The notes beneath the pieces were generated by a model, which saw only the letters and a list, made by a program, of their open reading frames with translations, did not search any database and had not been told where the DNA came from. Source: Caulobacteraceae bacterium (GTDB lineage Bacteria > Pseudomonadota > Alphaproteobacteria > Caulobacterales > Caulobacteraceae). Taken from it: DNA of 11,410 nt. Below are positions 1 to 7,765 of the stretch, one piece after another. The DNA lies in NCBI GenBank assembly GCA_028291305.1, contig JAQGII010000283.1, positions 1 to 11,410 of the forward strand. The letters run 5' to 3'. The number at the start of each line of letters is the position of its first letter. Within the stretch, counting starts at the first letter, position 1. The position numbers were made by a program, and so were the translations under genes.

Positions 1-1245
1 GAAAAACAGCGCATCCGCCAGCTCTATGCCGAAGGCAAGGTCGGCAAGGACGAGCTGCTGAAGGCTGAGAGCCGGTCCTATCACTCGCCCGGCACCTGCA
101 CCTTCTACGGCACCGCCAATTCCAACCAGATGCTGATGGAGCTGATGGGGGTGCACCTGCCGGGCTCAGCCTTCGTGCACCCGGACGCCCAACTGCGGGA
201 TGCCTTGACGCGCGCCGCCACCCAGCGGGTCGTCGCGATCCGCGACGGCTCCAACGACTACACGCCGCTCGGCTGGGTGATCGACGAAAAGGCCATCGTC
301 AACGGCGTCGTCGGGCTGATGGCCACCGGCGGCTCGACCAACCACACCCTGCACCTGATCGCCATCGCCCGGGCGGCCGGGGTGCTGATCGACTGGACCG
401 ATTTCGACGAGCTGTCGCGCGTGATCCCGCTGCTGGCGCGGGTCTATCCCAACGGCGCCGCCGATGTTAACCAGTTCCACGCCGCAGGCGGGCTGGCGCT
501 GATCACCCGAGACCTGCTCGATGCAGGCCTGCTGCATGAGGATGTGTTGACCGTCGCTGGCCGAGGTCTGCGGCGCTATGCGACCGAACCCTTCTTCGAA
601 GATGGGGAACTGGTTTGGAAGGGCGCCTCTGCGCTCAGCCTGGACGTCTCGATCATCAGGCCCCCATGCGATCCCTTCGACCGGGAAGGGGGGCTGCGCC
701 TGCTCACCGGCAACCTCGGCCGCTCGGTGATCAAGGTCTCGGCGGTGAAGCCCGAGCACCGGGTGGTGGAGGCGCCGGCCATCGTGTTCGAGGACCAGGA
801 GGAATTCCTGGCCGCGTTCAAGGCCGGCCAGCTGGACCGCGACTTCGTGGCGGTGGTGCGCTTCCAGGGGCCCAAGGCCAACGGCATGCCCGAGCTGCAC
901 TCGCTCAGCCCGCCGCTCGGCGTGCTGCAGGACCGCGGGCGCAAGGTGGCCCTGGTCACCGACGGGCGCATGTCCGGCGCCTCAGGCAAGACTCCCGCGG
1001 CGATCCACGTCACTCCCGAAGCGGCGGACGGCGGGGTGATGGCGCGGCTGCGCACGGGGGACCTGATCCGCCTGGACGGCGAGGCCGGGACCCTGGAGGT
1101 CAAGGTCGATCCCGCCGAGCTGGCCGCCCGCCCGGCGGTCGCCGATCCCCGGGCCGGCGAGCACGGCTACGGCCGCGAGTTGTTCGCCCACATGCGCCAG
1201 GCCGCCGGCCCCGCCGAGCACGGCGCCGGCGTGTTCTTTCAGTAA
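1..1245 (+). CDS. edd: Phosphogluconate dehydratase (Edd), 5'-truncated by window edge
   Basis: Edd converts 6-phosphogluconate to 2-keto-3-deoxy-6-phosphogluconate (KDPG), the first committed step of the cytoplasmic Entner-Doudoroff pathway. It is an Fe-S enzyme of the IlvD/Edd dehydratase family. The frame is open from base 1 and ends with TAA at 1243-1245, giving 414 visible residues. Family members have about 600, so roughly 190 N-terminal residues lie outside. Visible family signatures are [15 protein letters not shown] (Cys codon at 97-99, the expected third cluster ligand), [61 protein letters not shown], and [11 protein letters not shown] with the conserved Ser region near the C-terminus. 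These favour Edd over dihydroxy-acid dehydratase (IlvD), as does eda starting 8 nt downstream. An internal ATG at 130 is not the start, because homology runs upstream of it. Identification is firm; the true start cannot be seen. Confidence 0.97.
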   Translation, partial: EKQRIRQLYAEGKVGKDELLKAESRSYHSPGTCTFYGTANSNQMLMELMGVHLPGSAFVHPDAQLRDALTRAATQRVVAIRDGSNDYTPLGWVIDEKAIVNGVVGLMATGGSTNHTLHLIAIARAAGVLIDWTDFDELSRVIPLLARVYPNGAADVNQFHAAGGLALITRDLLDAGLLHEDVLTVAGRGLRRYATEPFFEDGELVWKGASALSLDVSIIRPPCDPFDREGGLRLLTGNLGRSVIKVSAVKPEHRVVEAPAIVFEDQEEFLAAFKAGQLDRDFVAVVRFQGPKANGMPELHSLSPPLGVLQDRGRKVALVTDGRMSGASGKTPAAIHVTPEAADGGVMARLRTGDLIRLDGEAGTLEVKVDPAELAARPAVADPRAGEHGYGRELFAHMRQAAGPAEHGAGVFFQ

Positions 1246-1253
1246 GGCGCACC

Positions 1254-1898
1254 ATGGACATTCGGGATTACCTCAAACTCTCGCCGGTGGTGCCGGTCCT
1301 CACGATCCGTGAAGCCGCGGACGCCGTTCCCCTGGCCCGGGCCCTGGTCCAGGGCGGGCTGAAGGTGCTGGAGGTGACCCTGCGCACCCCCGCCGCTCTC
1401 GAGGCCATGCGCCGCATCGCCGGCGAGGTTCCTGACGCGGTGGTGGCGGCGGGCACGGTAGTCGGCGCCCGGGACCTGCAGCGCTCGGCCGAGGCCGGCG
1501 CCCGCTTCGCCTTCTCGCCGGGCCTGGCCGACTTCATGCTGGAGGCAGGGCCGATCCCGATTCTGCCCGGCGTCGCCACCGCCTCGGAGATAATGAAGGC
1601 CATGGGTTCGGGCCAGACCGCGTTCAAGTTCTTCCCCGCCGTGCCGGCCGGCGGCGTCGGCGGGCTCAAGGCCCTGCACGGCCCCTTCGCCGAGGTCGCG
1701 TTCTGCCCCACCGGCGGCATCGACGTCGCCAACGCAGGCCAGTTCCTGGCCCTGCCTAATGTGCTCTGCGTCGGCGGCTCCTGGGTGGCCCCGGCCAAGG
1801 CGGTGGAGGCGCGCGACTGGGGAACGATCGAGACCCTGGCTCGGGCGGCCGCGGCCCTCGGTCGCCGGACGGCCGACCCCATCGGGGGTGTGCATTGA
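1254..1898 (+). CDS. eda: KDPG aldolase (2-dehydro-3-deoxy-phosphogluconate aldolase)
   Basis: This class I aldolase splits KDPG into pyruvate and glyceraldehyde-3-phosphate, completing the Entner-Doudoroff pathway. It is also the common exit for hexuronate catabolism through KDG. The protein is 214 residues, the usual family size. Active-site landmarks are all present: E40-V-T-L-R44-T (catalytic Glu and phosphate-side Arg region), A-G-T68, SPG at 88-90, the Schiff-base lysine K125 in TAFKFFP, and the PTGGI phosphate-binding loop at 152-156. The ATG is preceded by AAGG about 6 nt upstream, overlapping the edd stop. The frame is open further upstream inside edd, but that extension is arginine/glycine-rich and has no family similarity. 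The 8-nt gap from edd indicates one operon. Both the glucose branch and the glucuronate branch suggested by this window need this enzyme. Confidence 0.97.
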   Translation: MDIRDYLKLSPVVPVLTIREAADAVPLARALVQGGLKVLEVTLRTPAALEAMRRIAGEVPDAVVAAGTVVGARDLQRSAEAGARFAFSPGLADFMLEAGPIPILPGVATASEIMKAMGSGQTAFKFFPAVPAGGVGGLKALHGPFAEVAFCPTGGIDVANAGQFLALPNVLCVGGSWVAPAKAVEARDWGTIETLARAAAALGRRTADPIGGVH

Positions 1899-2920
1899 AC
1901 TCCGTCACCATCAATGACGTCGCGGCCTTGGCCGGGGTGTCGATCAAGACGGTGTCCCGCGTGCTCAATCGCGAACCCCACGTCCGCGATGAGCTGCGCG
2001 CGCGCGTGCTGGCGGCAGCGGAAACCCTGAATTACCATCCGAATTTCGCCGCGCGCGCCCTGGCTGGGTCGCGGGCCTATCTCATCGGCCTCTACTACGA
2101 CCAATCCAGCCTGGGCTATATCAGCGGCGTGCAGCACGGCGCCATGAGCGCATGCCGCGAAGCCGGGCGCCACCTGCTGATCGAACAGATCCAGGAGCAG
2201 GACGTCGCCGGCCGCGAACAGATCGAAACCCTGCTGGCCAATGTGAAGATCGACGGTGTGATCCTGCCCCCTCCGGTCTGCGATCGGCTCGACGTGCTGC
2301 AGGTCCTGGATCAACGGGGCACGCCCCATGTCCGGATCGCGCCGGCCGGCCAGTTCGACCGCGGGCCCTACGTCTACATGGACGACCGGCAGGCCGCCTA
2401 CGACATGACCGCCCATCTGCAGGCCCTGGGGCACAGGCGGATCGGCTTCATCAGGGGCCACGCCGACCATTCCGTCAGCGCGCTGCGCTATCAGGGGTTT
2501 GTCCAGGCGATGCAGGCGGCGGGGCTGGAGGTTGCGTCCCAATGGGTCCAGCCAGGGAGCTTCTCGTTCCGATCCGGGGCGGCGGCGGCTGAGCGGCTTC
2601 TGAACCTGTCGGACCGGCCGACCGCCGTCTTTGCCAGCAATGACGACATGGCGTTGGGCGTCATGGCCGTCGCCAACCGCATCGGGCTGACCGTGCCCGA
2701 TGACCTTTCGGTGGCGGGGTTCGACGACTCGCCGATTGCCCAGGTCGTCTGGCCGCAGCTGACCACGGTTCGCCAACCAGTGATCGAGATGGCCTACGAG
2801 GCGGCCTCGATGCTGATCCAAGGGGCGCAGTCAGCGCCCGACGGCCCCGGTCGCCTTCTGGATTTCACCATAATCGTGCGAGGATCGACCGGACCAAGCC
2901 CGCGCGAAGCCCTGGGGTAG
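1895..2920 (+). CDS. LacI-family transcriptional regulator inside the ED operon
   Basis: A 341-residue LacI/GalR-family DNA-binding protein. The N-terminal helix-turn-helix and hinge are clear: [22 protein letters not shown], then a hinge region ending near [13 protein letters not shown] (about residues 3-57). The rest is a periplasmic-binding-protein-like sensor domain, with GVQHGAM, the [11 protein letters not shown] segment, [43 protein letters not shown] and a C-terminal IIVRGST. The likely start is TTG at 1895, overlapping the eda stop by 4 nt, with a G-rich Shine-Dalgarno-like run (1884-1888) just upstream. No in-frame ATG precedes the HTH, so a rare start codon is needed. glk begins 2 nt after the stop. 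The position between eda and glk suggests it senses a sugar or ED intermediate and controls glucose or ED genes, possibly the neighbouring permease or receptor. The ligand cannot be read from the sequence, and I found no convincing LacI operator here. Confidence 0.93.
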   Translation: MNSVTINDVAALAGVSIKTVSRVLNREPHVRDELRARVLAAAETLNYHPNFAARALAGSRAYLIGLYYDQSSLGYISGVQHGAMSACREAGRHLLIEQIQEQDVAGREQIETLLANVKIDGVILPPPVCDRLDVLQVLDQRGTPHVRIAPAGQFDRGPYVYMDDRQAAYDMTAHLQALGHRRIGFIRGHADHSVSALRYQGFVQAMQAAGLEVASQWVQPGSFSFRSGAAAAERLLNLSDRPTAVFASNDDMALGVMAVANRIGLTVPDDLSVAGFDDSPIAQVVWPQLTTVRQPVIEMAYEAASMLIQGAQSAPDGPGRLLDFTIIVRGSTGPSPREALG

Positions 2921-2922
2921 AG

Positions 2923-3939
2923 ATGTCCCTCCACGACCTTGACAGCCTTCGCCCCCATGCGACCGCCCTGGTGGGCGACGTGGGCGGGACCAACTGCCGC
3001 CTGGCGCTGGCCCAGTGTGTCGACGGCCAGGTGAGCCTGACAAACCCTACCCGTTACAAGTGCGCCGACTTCGCGAGCGCCGAAGAGGCCATAGACCTCT
3101 ATCTGACGTCGATGCACTGGCGCCCCCCCATCGCGGCGGTGATCGCAATCGCTGGGCCGGTCAGCGGCGGCGTGGTCAAGTCCACCAACATGCCCTGGCG
3201 GATGTCCGAGGCGGCGCTGCAGGCCTACGGCGTCGGCAAGGCCAAGCTGATCAACGACTACACGGCCCTGGCGCTTTCGGTGGACCAGCTGACCGAGGCG
3301 GACCTCGCCGACATCGGGCCGAAGCTCGCGGGCGACCTGACGCAGACCGTCGCAGTGATCGGCGCCGGCACCGGCTTCGGCGCCGGCGCCTTGGCGCGCG
3401 GGGTCGGCGGCCCGACGGCCATCGCCACCGAAGGCGGGCACGTCTCGTTCGCCCCCGTGGACGAGGTCGAGATCGAGATCCTGCGCCTGCTGACCCGCCG
3501 CTTTGGTCGTGTCTCGATTGAGCGGCTGCTGTCCGGGCCGGGCCTGGCCAATCTGCGCTGGGCCTTGTCGGAGATCGAAGGCCGCCCCCTCGGCGACCTC
3601 CCGTCGGAGGACATCGTGTGCGAGGCCGAAGCCGGCGACCTGCTGTGCCAGCATGCGCTGCATCGGTTCTGCGCCATCTACGGCTCTGTGGCCGGGGATG
3701 TGGCGCTAATCTACGGCGCGCGGGGCGGCGTTCTCTTGGGCGGCGGCATCGCCCCGGGGATCGCGAAGCACCTGCAAAACGGCGCGTTCCGCCGCCGGTT
3801 CGAGGAAAAGGGTCGTTTCGGCGGCTATCTCGCCGCCATCCCGACGCGGATGATCATGCACGCCTACGCCGCCCTGCTCGGCTCGGCTGTCCTGGCTTCA
3901 TCGCTGCTCGGCGTGGAGGACCGCGCCGCGGGCGGTTAA
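2923..3939 (+). CDS. glk: Glucokinase (bacterial Glk type)
   Basis: Glk phosphorylates free cytoplasmic glucose with ATP to glucose-6-phosphate, which feeds glucose-6-phosphate dehydrogenase and then the ED pathway. The 338-residue protein resembles E. coli-type Glk rather than the ROK family. It has the nucleotide phosphate loop VGDVGGTNCRLAL (from residue 17), AIAGPVSGGVVKSTNMPW, and the catalytic aspartate D112 in LINDYTA. Further on are GAGTGFGAGAL (147 on), EGGHVSFAP (170 on), IERLLSGPGLANL, and GGVLLGGGIAPG followed by RFEEKGRF near the C-terminus. The ATG lies 2 nt after the lacI-type gene, with a GGGGTAGAG ribosome-binding stretch overlapping that stop, so translation is probably coupled. 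The last 4 nt overlap the convergent permease gene. Glk implies that glucose enters unphosphorylated, which fits the adjacent MFS permease. Confidence 0.96.
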   Translation: MSLHDLDSLRPHATALVGDVGGTNCRLALAQCVDGQVSLTNPTRYKCADFASAEEAIDLYLTSMHWRPPIAAVIAIAGPVSGGVVKSTNMPWRMSEAALQAYGVGKAKLINDYTALALSVDQLTEADLADIGPKLAGDLTQTVAVIGAGTGFGAGALARGVGGPTAIATEGGHVSFAPVDEVEIEILRLLTRRFGRVSIERLLSGPGLANLRWALSEIEGRPLGDLPSEDIVCEAEAGDLLCQHALHRFCAIYGSVAGDVALIYGARGGVLLGGGIAPGIAKHLQNGAFRRRFEEKGRFGGYLAAIPTRMIMHAYAALLGSAVLASSLLGVEDRAAGG

Positions 3940-5264
3940 TGCCCCGGGGCGCGCTGGGGCGCCAGGCCTGCGCCCACGGCGGGCCGGCGCGCATAGACGC
4001 CGAAGGCCAGGATCGTGGCGTAGCAGATGGCCGGCACGAGCAGGGCCGCATGCAGCCCAGCGAGATCCGCCACGCGCCCCGTCAGCAGGGGGACGAGCGC
4101 CCCGCCAACGATGGCAACGCAGATGATGCCCGATCCGTCGGCCGCCCGCGCGCCCAGGCCCTCGCTGGCCAGGCTGAAGATGGTCGGGAACATGATGGCA
4201 TTGCACAGGCCGATAGCCAGCAGCGCCCATCCGGAGACAGGGCCGCCGGCGGTGGCCGCGGTGGCCAGGAGCAGGATCGCTGCGCTCGCGACGCCCGCCA
4301 GGACCTTTCCGGGCGATGCGATCCTGAGCAGGTAGGCGCCCAGGAACCGTCCGACCATGGCGCCCCCCCAATAGAGAGGCACGTGCTTGCCGGCCGCTTG
4401 CTGGCTTAGCCCGAGGACGTCCGTCTGCATCAGGAAATTGACGATGATCGAGCCGATGGCGACCTCCGCGCCCACGTACAGGAAGATGCCGAGCGCGCCG
4501 AACACGAAGCGCGGACGCTTCAGCAGGCCGAAGCCCGCCAGCACGCCCGCGTGCGGGGCGGGCGTCTCCACCAGGCGTTTGCGCCGCATCCAGACGGCAG
4601 CCGCGACCAACGCCAGGATCGCGGCGAGGCCGAGATAGGTCCGCATGACGACCTGGGTCTCGGCGGCGCGAAAGGCGGACAGCGCTGCACCCGTCAGGCC
4701 CGCCCCGTCGACCCGGGCCAGCGGCCCCAGAATCAGAACCGAACCGACGAACGGGAAGATGGTGGTGCCGAGAGAATTAAACGCCTGGGCGAAGGTCAGC
4801 CGGCTATGGGCGGTCCTGGCCGGTCCGAGCATGGAGATCAGGGGGTTGGCCACCACCTGCACGATGGTGATCCCGGACGCCAGGACGAACAGCGCGAGCA
4901 GGAACGCGGCGAACAGGCCCGACAGCGATGCGGGCACGAACAACAGGCACCCAAGGGTCATGGCCAGCAGGCCCGTGGCCGCCGTGCGCATGTAGCCGAT
5001 CCGCTTCACCAGCGCGGCCGCCGGCAGGGAGACCAGGAGGTAGGCCCCGAAGAAGGCGGACTGCACCAGCATCGCCTCGGCGTAGGACAGGGTGAACAGC
5101 GACTTCAGCTTGGGGATGATGACGTCGTTGAGGCTGGTGATCCCGCCGAAGATGAAAAACAGGATGAAGACGAAGATCCGTAGGTCCGGAAGATCCACCG
5201 ACACGGTGGTGTCCTCGACCGGAACCGGATCGGTGGACGAGCTCGCCATCGCATCGATGATCAC
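3936..5264 (-). CDS. MFS sugar permease, FucP/GluP (FHS) family
   Basis: An inner-membrane major facilitator transporter of 442 residues with about 12 hydrophobic segments, in the family of fucose (FucP) and glucose/galactose (GluP) proton symporters. Signatures are FGGITSLNDVIIPKLK (D47 aligns with the proton-coupling D46 of E. coli FucP), FFGAYLLVSLPA, ASGITIVQVVANPLISMLGP, and SRLTFAQAFNSLGTT. At the position of FucP E135 this protein has Q136, the form seen in GluP-like glucose/galactose members. Glucose is therefore the more likely substrate than fucose, in keeping with glk next door. Hexuronate uptake cannot be excluded. The chosen start is GTG at 5264 because AGGGAG sits 7 nt upstream; the first ATG (5249) is too far from it. 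It is the last gene of the minus-strand series and converges on glk with a 4-nt overlap. The symbol gluP is plausible but not proven. Confidence 0.92.
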   Translation of the reverse strand: MIIDAMASSSTDPVPVEDTTVSVDLPDLRIFVFILFFIFGGITSLNDVIIPKLKSLFTLSYAEAMLVQSAFFGAYLLVSLPAAALVKRIGYMRTAATGLLAMTLGCLLFVPASLSGLFAAFLLALFVLASGITIVQVVANPLISMLGPARTAHSRLTFAQAFNSLGTTIFPFVGSVLILGPLARVDGAGLTGAALSAFRAAETQVVMRTYLGLAAILALVAAAVWMRRKRLVETPAPHAGVLAGFGLLKRPRFVFGALGIFLYVGAEVAIGSIIVNFLMQTDVLGLSQQAAGKHVPLYWGGAMVGRFLGAYLLRIASPGKVLAGVASAAILLLATAATAGGPVSGWALLAIGLCNAIMFPTIFSLASEGLGARAADGSGIICVAIVGGALVPLLTGRVADLAGLHAALLVPAICYATILAFGVYARRPAVGAGLAPQRAPGH

Positions 5265-5346
5265 GCTTCAACTCCCTGCATGTCGCGAGCCGGCGGCCGG
5301 ACCAGCCTGCGCCAGCCCCGCCGCGACGTCTGTCGTTGGCGCGAGC

Positions 5347-5380
5347 CGGATCGGGGCGGGGCTGCCCCCGACCCGATCCG
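5347..5380 (-). terminator. Strong GC-rich hairpin between the TonB receptor and permease genes
   Basis: A perfect 9-bp inverted repeat (CGGATCGGG at 5347-5355, CCCGATCCG at 5372-5380) continues inward, after one mismatch, with 5 more G-C pairs around a 4-nt loop. It starts 15 nt beyond the receptor stop codon on the minus strand. There is no T-run on either side, so it is not a canonical intrinsic terminator. It may instead attenuate transcription or protect the 3' end of the receptor mRNA, lowering expression of the permease relative to the receptor. The rest of the 130-nt gap (5265-5394) holds only the permease ribosome-binding site; I saw no clear promoter. Confidence 0.5.
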
Positions 5381-5394
5381 CGCCGGTCGTGATC

Positions 5395-7644
5395 CTAGAA
5401 CGAATAGGACGCCCGGACACCGGCGTAGCGCCCGAAATCGCGAGGAGGAAGCGCCTGGGTGGCGAGGGCGTTGCTGTAGTTGCCCGTCGAATTGTACAGG
5501 TTCGAGTAGTAATGCTGGTCCGTCAGGTTGTTGACGAAGGCCATGATCTCGTAGTGGCGGATGGGATCGCGGATCCCGGCCGAGAGGTTGAGGATGCCGT
5601 AGGCCCTTTGGATCGTCTGGGGATCCTGGTTCAGCGAGTAGTTCACCTCGCTCTGATAGGTATAGAGCCCTTGCACCACCCCGTCGAAGGGCAGCGACCC
5701 AAGCCCATGGTGGTAGTCGAAGTTGGCCGACAGCTTCCACTTGGGCGCCTGGGGCGGGGTGCGACCGGTCAGGCTCTGGCGCGACGGGTTGCCCGTGCAA
5801 CCCTGCGCCGCCGTTTGCAGCGGATAGCATTGCGCCAGCGGGAAGCTGTCGATCACCGCATCCAGATAGGCGGCCGAGAAGCCCAGCTGCAGGTTGTCCA
5901 GACGCCCGGAAGAGTCGAGTTCGACCCCCCGGGTATGGATGCGGCCCACATTGGTCAGCCGATAGTTCACCGTGCCGTCCGCCAGGGTCTCGATGCCCTG
6001 GGCCTGGAAGTTGCGGTAGATGGCGTCGAAGGCGGTCAGGTTGACGGTCAGGCGGTGCTCGAAGAACTGGGTGCGCGCGCCGACTTCCCAACTGCCGGAG
6101 GTCTCCGGCAGCACCGGGCCGGCCAAGGCGCGGTTTGTGTTGAAGCCCGTGGACAGGTCGTAGGTCTGGCCCTTGTGACCCGTGGCGTAGGACGCATAGC
6201 CCATGATGTCCCGGGTGAACTTGTGCTCCAGCGACGCCTTGTAGGTGGCGAAGTTGTCGTTGGCGTTGCCGCTGAAGAAGGCGTTGCCGTTCTGGATATC
6301 GAGGAAGGTGTAGTTGACGCGTTCGTGCTGATAGCGGACGCCGGCGGTGGCCGTGGTGCCCGGCACGAATTCCCAATCCACCTGACCGAAGCCGGCCCCC
6401 TGTTGCGAGCCCGCCGTGCCGTACCAACGGGCCAGGGAGAAGGCCGGGCCCCGCGTGAAATCACGGGAGTAGTCTACGCCCGCGTAGAAGAAACCGGCCG
6501 TGTAGCGCAGCGGCTTGTCTGACGGCGAGACCAGGCGAAGCTCCTGGGTCCACTGCGAAGACGTGAACTCGCCGAACTGACGGTTGTCGGGCGCCGCCAC
6601 CGAGCCCTCGTCCTGGTCCAGCCGATCCTTCAGGAAGTAAGAGTCGTGCGAGGTGATCGACATCAGCGTCGCCCAGTCGAGGTCGTAGGACATCCGCAGC
6701 GACTCGGTGATGCCGTCGTAGTTGGTTCCGGACGTGACGTTGTTGCTGACGTCGGTATTGGCCAGGCCGGCGGTCACGCCCGGGGCCCAGACCGAAGGCG
6801 GTTGGGCGGGATTGCCCCTGAGGTTGGCGTTGGGGGCCAGGGCGATGAAGGGACGGCCAATGGTCTGCCGTCCGTCGATGTAGTTGAGGCCGACGGTGGC
6901 CTGGAAGCGGCTGGTCGGCTTCCATACCAGTTTGCCGTAGATCGAAGACTGGACGCGGCCGTTGACCCAGTCGCCGTTGTAGAGATTCTTCACATTGCCG
7001 CGGAAGTTGTCGTAGTCGGCGCTGAGGCGGAAGCCGAGAGTGTCGTTGATCGGTCCCGACACCACGCCGCCGACCTCCCCTTCTCCGTCGCCCGTGGCCA
7101 TGGCGTTGATGCGGCCGGTGTAGGTCGAGGTCGGGGCGGGGGTCACGACATTGATGAGGCCGGCCGAAGCCGACTTACCGTAGAGCGTGCTCTGCGGGCC
7201 GCGCAGGACCTCGATGCGCTCGATGTCGGCGAGGTCGGCGAAGGCCATGGGCTGGAACGACACCGGGACGTCGTCGACCTGCACCGCCACGCTCGGCTCC
7301 ACGCCGATGCTGAAGGCGAAGGTGCCGATCCCGCGCATCGACACGGACGCGTTCACCGGGTTCTCGGCCGGGCGGATGACAAGAGACGGTGCCACCTTGG
7401 TCAGGTCGGCGAATTCCATCACGCCCGAGGCCCGCAACTGGGCCCCGCTGACCGCCTGGACCGCCTGAGGCACGTTCTGAAGGTTTTCGGCGCGCTTCTG
7501 CGCGGTCACCACCACCTCGCCGATGCTGATCGGCGCCGCGGCGGGCGGAGCAGCCTGGGATTCGGTTTGCGCCTGCGCTCCCCCGGCCACCATCAGGCTG
7601 GCAAAAAGCGTCGATAGACCGGTGGTCGCAAGTAGTCGCCGCAT
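5395..7644 (-). CDS. TonB-dependent outer-membrane receptor, probable glycoside importer
   Basis: A 749-residue TonB-dependent receptor that would import a substrate across the outer membrane using TonB/ExbBD energy. Residues 1-25 are a signal peptide (MRR, hydrophobic core, cleavage after A23-Q-A25). A TonB box-like IGEVVVTA follows at about 41-48. The plug domain carries VPQAVQAVSG, SMRGIGTFAF, VQVDDVPV, IERIEVLRGPQSTLYGKSA and GLINVVT. The remainder is beta-barrel-like and ends in aromatic Phe (ASYSF), the usual outer-membrane insertion signal. There is no N-terminal STN signalling domain, so it is not a FecA-type transducer. An extracellular Cys pair lies within the LAQCYPLQ...GCTGNPS segment. 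The frame opens at TTG 7659, but ATG 7644 is preferred because GGGGAGA lies just upstream and the signal peptide begins there. Its position between manD and a sugar permease points to a sugar or glucuronide substrate rather than iron. That is inferred from context, since sequence alone cannot fix the ligand. Confidence 0.95.
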   Translation of the reverse strand: MRRLLATTGLSTLFASLMVAGGAQAQTESQAAPPAAAPISIGEVVVTAQKRAENLQNVPQAVQAVSGAQLRASGVMEFADLTKVAPSLVIRPAENPVNASVSMRGIGTFAFSIGVEPSVAVQVDDVPVSFQPMAFADLADIERIEVLRGPQSTLYGKSASAGLINVVTPAPTSTYTGRINAMATGDGEGEVGGVVSGPINDTLGFRLSADYDNFRGNVKNLYNGDWVNGRVQSSIYGKLVWKPTSRFQATVGLNYIDGRQTIGRPFIALAPNANLRGNPAQPPSVWAPGVTAGLANTDVSNNVTSGTNYDGITESLRMSYDLDWATLMSITSHDSYFLKDRLDQDEGSVAAPDNRQFGEFTSSQWTQELRLVSPSDKPLRYTAGFFYAGVDYSRDFTRGPAFSLARWYGTAGSQQGAGFGQVDWEFVPGTTATAGVRYQHERVNYTFLDIQNGNAFFSGNANDNFATYKASLEHKFTRDIMGYASYATGHKGQTYDLSTGFNTNRALAGPVLPETSGSWEVGARTQFFEHRLTVNLTAFDAIYRNFQAQGIETLADGTVNYRLTNVGRIHTRGVELDSSGRLDNLQLGFSAAYLDAVIDSFPLAQCYPLQTAAQGCTGNPSRQSLTGRTPPQAPKWKLSANFDYHHGLGSLPFDGVVQGLYTYQSEVNYSLNQDPQTIQRAYGILNLSAGIRDPIRHYEIMAFVNNLTDQHYYSNLYNSTGNYSNALATQALPPRDFGRYAGVRASYSF

Positions 7645-7672
7645 CGTGTTTCTCCCCAAGGAATTCGGCGTA

Positions 7673-7700
7673 CTAGGCGCCGGTTTGGTTAACAGCCTAG
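7673..7700. repeat. Inverted repeat CTAGGC/GCCTAG in the receptor leader
   Basis: CTAGGC at 7673-7678 and GCCTAG at 7695-7700 are perfect 6-bp complements separated by 16 nt, with a nested GTT/AAC pairing (7683-7685 with 7691-7693). It could be an mRNA hairpin in the receptor 5' leader or a second protein-binding site. The enclosed TTGGTTA (7685-7691) matches the left half of the 9091-9105 operator-like site. Its centre lies about 20 bp from the 7704-7718 palindrome. Only the symmetry is certain; function is unknown. Confidence 0.3.
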
Positions 7701-7723
7701 CATATTGGCCAGACCAATTTCAA
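7694..7723 (-). promoter_or_regulatory. Candidate promoter of the TonB-dependent receptor gene
   Basis: On the minus strand TTGAAA (7718-7723) is separated by 18 nt from TAGGCT (7694-7699). This is a good -35 but weak -10 box, about 50 nt upstream of the receptor ATG. The 7704-7718 palindrome lies almost exactly between the two boxes, a position suited to repression. Nearby, a short GACGG/CCGTC hairpin (7735-7751) follows the manD stop and could give weak termination, which is consistent with a separate receptor promoter. Sigma-70 consensus matching is only a rough guide in GC-rich alphaproteobacteria. Confidence 0.35.
7704..7718. promoter_or_regulatory. Candidate GntR (UxuR-like) operator at the receptor promoter
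   Basis: The sequence ATTGGCCAGACCAAT is a 15-bp palindrome with perfect ATTGG/CCAAT arms and one asymmetric pair inside. It has the FadR/GntR form TGGnCnGACCA. It resembles E. coli UxuR/ExuR boxes (ATTGGT...ACCAAT) and two sites in front of the gntR gene of this window. It sits upstream of the receptor gene and just downstream of manD. The likely ligand is the GntR/FCD protein encoded at 9119-9865. Confidence 0.6.
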
Positions 7724-7765
7724 TCGTTCTGGTTGACGGATTTTCACCGTCCTCGGCGTTGCGCC

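Noticed and set aside
615-1898. An upstream extension of the eda frame running through edd
   Set aside because: Residues before Met at 1254 are Arg/Gly/Ala/Pro-rich and are an out-of-frame reading of edd. KDPG aldolase homology begins at 1254, where a ribosome-binding site is present.
1268-2821. A 517-codon open frame on the minus strand across eda and the LacI gene
   Set aside because: It lies wholly antisense to two genes with unmistakable family motifs, its translation has no recognisable domain, and long antisense frames are expected in DNA with such high third-position GC.
3941-3962. GC-rich symmetry (GCCCCGGGGC) just past glk as a bidirectional terminator
   Set aside because: It lies inside the permease coding region, has no real loop and no T-run. 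Short GC palindromes are common at this base composition.
7735-7751. GACGG/CCGTC hairpin after the manD stop as an intrinsic terminator
   Set aside because: It has only 5 stem pairs with a 7-nt loop and no T-run, too weak to call as a terminator on its own.
7645-7765. A LacI-type CG-centred operator at the receptor promoter
   Set aside because: No convincing CG-centred palindrome is present. The clear symmetry there fits a GntR/FCD-type site better.
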